Source of the DNA: Burkholderiaceae bacterium
GTDB lineage: Bacteria; Pseudomonadota; Gammaproteobacteria; Burkholderiales; Burkholderiaceae
DNA: 7,565 nt
Direction: 5' to 3'
Assembly: GCA_017998575.1 (NCBI GenBank)
Contig: JAGOCV010000196.1
Span: 1-7,565, forward strand
Shown here in pieces: positions 5,064 to 7,565 of the stretch. Both the position numbers and the translations under genes were made by a program. The notes below the pieces were generated by a model. That model saw only the letters and a list, made by a program, of their open reading frames with translations. It ran no database searches and had not been told where the DNA came from. Every line of letters begins with the position of its first letter. Position 1 is the stretch's first letter.

Positions 5064-6065
5064 ATGACCGCCGGAAACATCGCACCACCAGGCACCGGGC
5101 CCGAGCCCCGCCCGCTGCTGCCCTTCGGCAAGCTCGCGCCCATCCTGGCTGGCGCCGCCTTCGGGCTGCTGTTGCGGCTCGTCTTCAGCGGCGATCCCGG
5201 CTCACGCTGGGCCGCCATGGCCGGGCCCTTCATCCTCTGCATGCCGTTCGCGGTGGGCGCCGTCACGGTGTATCTGGCCGAACGCGTGGAGCGCCGCAGC
5301 GTGGCCTACTACCTGGGCGCTCCGGCCGCGGCCTGCTCGCTGATGGTGATGGGATCGCTCGCCATCCTCATCGAAGGCATCATCTGCGCCATCGTCATCG
5401 TGCCGCTGTTCGCGGCTCTGGCGGCGGTGGGCGGGCTGGTGATGGGCCTGATCTGCCGCGCCACGCGCTGGCCGCGCCCGTCGGCCTACGGCTTCGCCGT
5501 GCTGCCGCTGCTGATGGCGTTCGCGCTGCCCGGCGGCCCGGGGCCGGAGCATCTGGGACAGGTGGAGCGCAGCATCGTCATCGCCGCATCGCCCGACGAG
5601 ATCTGGGCGCACCTGCACGACATCCGCAACATCCGGCCCGACGAAGTGAACGGCTCGCTGGCCTACCGCATCGGCGTGCCGCGCCCGCTGCAGGCCGTGA
5701 CGGAAGACACGCCCGAGGGCCGCGTGCGCCGCATCCAGTGGGACAAGGGCGTGCATTTCGACGAAGTCATCCACGACTGGGACCCCGGGCGCCACCTGCG
5801 CTGGACTTTCCGCTTCGCGCCCGATTCCATCCCGCCCGGCGCGCTGGACGACCACGTGGCCATCGGCGGCGCCTACTTTGACATGCGCGACACCGCCTAC
5901 ACGCTGGTGCGCGAAGGCGACCGCACGCGCCTGCACCTGCGCATCAGCTACCGGCTGTCCACCGACTTCAACGCCTATGCCGACCTGTGGGCGCAGGCGC
6001 TGATGGCGGACTTCGCCGAAACCATGCTCGCGCTCTACAAGACACGCGCCGAAGCCGCGTCCTGA
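5064..6065 (+). CDS. Membrane protein with C-terminal SRPBCC (START/Bet v1-like) domain
   Basis: A 333-residue two-part protein. Residues 1-158 hold a Pro-rich N-terminus and hydrophobic segments near 24-41, 52-71, 84-103, 106-131 and 142-156, so four or five membrane helices. From about 165 to 330 the sequence is soluble and begins VERSIVIAASPDEIWAHLHDI, the usual first strand and helix of the SRPBCC superfamily, whose members hold hydrophobic ligands in a deep cavity. It closes with a long helix, LWAQALMADFAETMLALYKTR, as in that fold. No specific subfamily is recognised, and the ligand and function are unknown. The side of the membrane that the SRPBCC domain faces depends on whether there are four or five helices. 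No clear ribosome binding site precedes the ATG at 5064, but a later start (Met52) would remove the first helix; coupling to the SDR gene 28 bases upstream may help initiation. It is the last gene of the operon. Confidence 0.87.
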   Translation: MTAGNIAPPGTGPEPRPLLPFGKLAPILAGAAFGLLLRLVFSGDPGSRWAAMAGPFILCMPFAVGAVTVYLAERVERRSVAYYLGAPAAACSLMVMGSLAILIEGIICAIVIVPLFAALAAVGGLVMGLICRATRWPRPSAYGFAVLPLLMAFALPGGPGPEHLGQVERSIVIAASPDEIWAHLHDIRNIRPDEVNGSLAYRIGVPRPLQAVTEDTPEGRVRRIQWDKGVHFDEVIHDWDPGRHLRWTFRFAPDSIPPGALDDHVAIGGAYFDMRDTAYTLVREGDRTRLHLRISYRLSTDFNAYADLWAQALMADFAETMLALYKTRAEAAS

Positions 6066-6088
6066 GAGCCCGCCCGCGGCGCGGGCTC
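6066..6088. terminator. GC-rich hairpin between convergent genes
   Basis: A perfect 8-bp inverted repeat, GAGCCCGC (6066-6073) and GCGGGCTC (6081-6088), with a 7-nt loop. It fills the 21-bp gap between the stop codon of the SRPBCC gene and that of polA and overlaps the polA stop. There is no T tract on either side, so it is not a classical intrinsic terminator, but its position suggests a bidirectional transcription end or 3'-end-stabilising hairpin. Confidence 0.55.
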
Positions 6089-7565
6089 AGTGCGCCTTGT
6101 CCCAGTTGGGTCCCACGCCGACCTCGGCCAGCAGCGGCACCTTGAGCTCGGCCACGCCGGCCATGATGGCGGGGATCTCACGGCGCACCCAGTCTTGCCT
6201 GTCGGCGGGCAACTCGAACACCAGTTCGTCGTGCACCTGCAGGATCATCAGCACGCCGTTGTTCTCCGCATCCAGCACCTGCTGCACCTTGTTCATGCTG
6301 AGCTTGATCAGGTCGGCCGCCGTGCCCTGCATGGGGGCGTTGATGGCGGCGCGCTCGGCGCCGGCACGGCGCGGGCCGTTGGGCGAGTTGATCTCGGGCA
6401 GGTAGAGGCGCCGGCCGAAGACTGTCTCGACGTAACCGCGCTCCTTGGCGCTGGCGCGCGTCTCGTCCATGTAGTGCTTCACACCGGCAAAGCGCTGGAA
6501 GTAGCGGTCGATATAGTTCCTGGCCGCCGTGTTGTCGATGCCGAGATTGCGCGCCAGGCCATAGCTGCTCATGCCGTAGATCAGGCCGAAGTTGATGACC
6601 TTGGCGTAGCGGCGCTGCTCGCTCGTGACCTCATCGACGCCCACGCCGAACACCTCGGCCGCCGTGGCGCGGTGCACGTCCAGGCCTTCGTGGAATGCGC
6701 GCAGCAGGGCTTCGTCGCCACTGATGTGGGCCATGATGCGCAGCTCGATCTGTGAGTAGTCGGCGCTGGCGATCAGCCGCCCCTCGGGCGCGACGAAGGC
6801 CTCGCGCACACGGCGGCCTTCGGGCGTGCGGATCGGGATGTTCTGCAGGTTGGGGTCGTTGCTCGACAGCCGGCCGGTCACCGCCACCGCCTGCGCGTAG
6901 TGCGTGTGCACGCGGCCCGTGCGCGGCAGCGCCATCTGCGCGAGCTTGTCGGTGTAGGTGCCCTTGAGCTTGGACAGGCCCCGGTGTTCGAGGATGCGTG
7001 CCGGCAGCGGATAGTCCTCGGCCAGCTTTTCCAGCACCTCTTCGTCGGTGCTGGGCGCGCCGGTGGCGGTCTTCTTGACGATGGGCAGGCCGAGCTTGGT
7101 GAAGAAGATGTCTGCGATCTGCTTGGGGCTGCCCAGGTTGAAGGGCTGGCCGGCGATCTCGTGCGCCTCCTGCTCCAGCTGCAGGATGCGCTGGCCCAGC
7201 GCATGGCTCTGCGCGGCCAGCGTGGGCGCGTCGATGCGCACGCCGTTGCGCTCCATGCGGAACAGGGTTTCGCTCGACGCCATCTCCAGCTCGTAGACGA
7301 ACCGCAGGCGCTCGTCGGCCTGCAGTTGCGGCCAGAGCTTGCGGTGCACGTCCAGCGTCTGGTCCGAGTCTTCGCACGAATATTCGGCGGCCTTGTCGAT
7401 GGCCACCTGGCTGAACGGGATCTGGTGCGCGCCCTTGCCGCACAGGTCTTCGTAGCTGATGCCGCTGCGCCCCAGGTGGCGCTCGGCCAGGCTGGCCAGG
7501 CCGTGGGGCTTGTGCACTTCGAGCACGTAGCTCTGCAGCATGGTGTCGTGCGCATAGCCCTGCAC
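6087..7565 (-). CDS. polA: DNA polymerase I, C-terminal part (gene runs off the right edge)
   Basis: The last 492 residues of DNA polymerase I, which fills gaps and replaces RNA primers during replication and repair. The 5' half, with the 5'-nuclease domain and most of the 3'-5' exonuclease domain, is outside the window; the GTG at the edge is an internal valine. The visible part starts in the exonuclease domain (AHDTMLQSYVL, 5-15, near the Exo II region) and keeps the Exo III motif YSCED (Tyr62, Asp66), so proofreading may be active. The polymerase domain follows with motif A DYSQIELR (Asp269), the O-helix RRYAKVINFGLIYG (Arg318, Lys322, Phe326, Tyr330) and motif C VHDE (Asp446). Phe326 matches Phe762 of the E. 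coli enzyme, the residue linked to discrimination against dideoxynucleotides. The C-terminus GPNWDKAH is typical. The reading frame is intact and nothing suggests disruption. Confidence 0.98.
   Translation of the reverse strand: MQGYAHDTMLQSYVLEVHKPHGLASLAERHLGRSGISYEDLCGKGAHQIPFSQVAIDKAAEYSCEDSDQTLDVHRKLWPQLQADERLRFVYELEMASSETLFRMERNGVRIDAPTLAAQSHALGQRILQLEQEAHEIAGQPFNLGSPKQIADIFFTKLGLPIVKKTATGAPSTDEEVLEKLAEDYPLPARILEHRGLSKLKGTYTDKLAQMALPRTGRVHTHYAQAVAVTGRLSSNDPNLQNIPIRTPEGRRVREAFVAPEGRLIASADYSQIELRIMAHISGDEALLRAFHEGLDVHRATAAEVFGVGVDEVTSEQRRYAKVINFGLIYGMSSYGLARNLGIDNTAARNYIDRYFQRFAGVKHYMDETRASAKERGYVETVFGRRLYLPEINSPNGPRRAGAERAAINAPMQGTAADLIKLSMNKVQQVLDAENNGVLMILQVHDELVFELPADRQDWVRREIPAIMAGVAELKVPLLAEVGVGPNWDKAH

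Noticed and set aside
4001..5266. Long antisense open frame opposite the SDR gene
   Set aside because: It lacks family features and crosses three recognised plus-strand genes; it is explained by the third-position G+C bias of those genes.

Overview
The window is about two thirds G+C, with nearly every third codon position G or C and genes packed closely on both strands. PolA ends in GPNWDKAH, and the gene set (an unlinked GbsR/MarR regulator, a DCC protein, an NDUFA9-like SDR, a Tat-exported dienelactone hydrolase) fits a betaproteobacterium, probably Burkholderiales near Comamonadaceae. That placement is inference; no rRNA or other taxonomic marker is present. There are no tRNAs, rRNAs, insertion sequences, CRISPR arrays or phage genes, and it reads as ordinary chromosome.

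Layout. (1) At the left edge are the last 24 codons of an unidentified plus-strand gene. (2) A minus-strand block follows: a dienelactone hydrolase with a Tat-type signal (2906 to 2010), a strong intrinsic terminator, a ZIP-family metal transporter with a very histidine-rich loop (1910 to 969), and a membrane-anchored alpha/beta hydrolase (985 to 98) whose start overlaps the end of the transporter gene. (3) Divergent from the dienelactone hydrolase is a plus-strand cluster: a GbsR/MarR-type regulator (3066-3611), a DUF393/DCC CxxC protein (3663-4112), an NAD(P)-binding SDR (4154-5035) and a membrane protein with a C-terminal SRPBCC domain (5064-6065). (4) Converging on it is the 3' half of polA (6087 to beyond the right edge), separated by a GC-rich hairpin.

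The most interesting part is the regulator and the three genes after it. Two AT-rich islands, one just before the regulator and one just before the DUF393 gene, carry versions of the same 25-bp composite palindrome (19 of 25 positions identical). The first has a perfect 10-bp inverted repeat and contains a consensus -35 hexamer; the second runs into the ribosome binding site of the DUF393 gene. The simplest reading is that the regulator represses itself and the DUF393-SDR-SRPBCC operon, and possibly the divergent dienelactone hydrolase. The three structural genes (a thiol redox-like protein, a nucleotide-binding oxidoreductase and a membrane-tethered hydrophobic-ligand domain) suggest a small membrane-associated redox or lipid module of unknown substrate. 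The regulator may be translated from a leaderless transcript, because its predicted transcription start falls on or next to its ATG.
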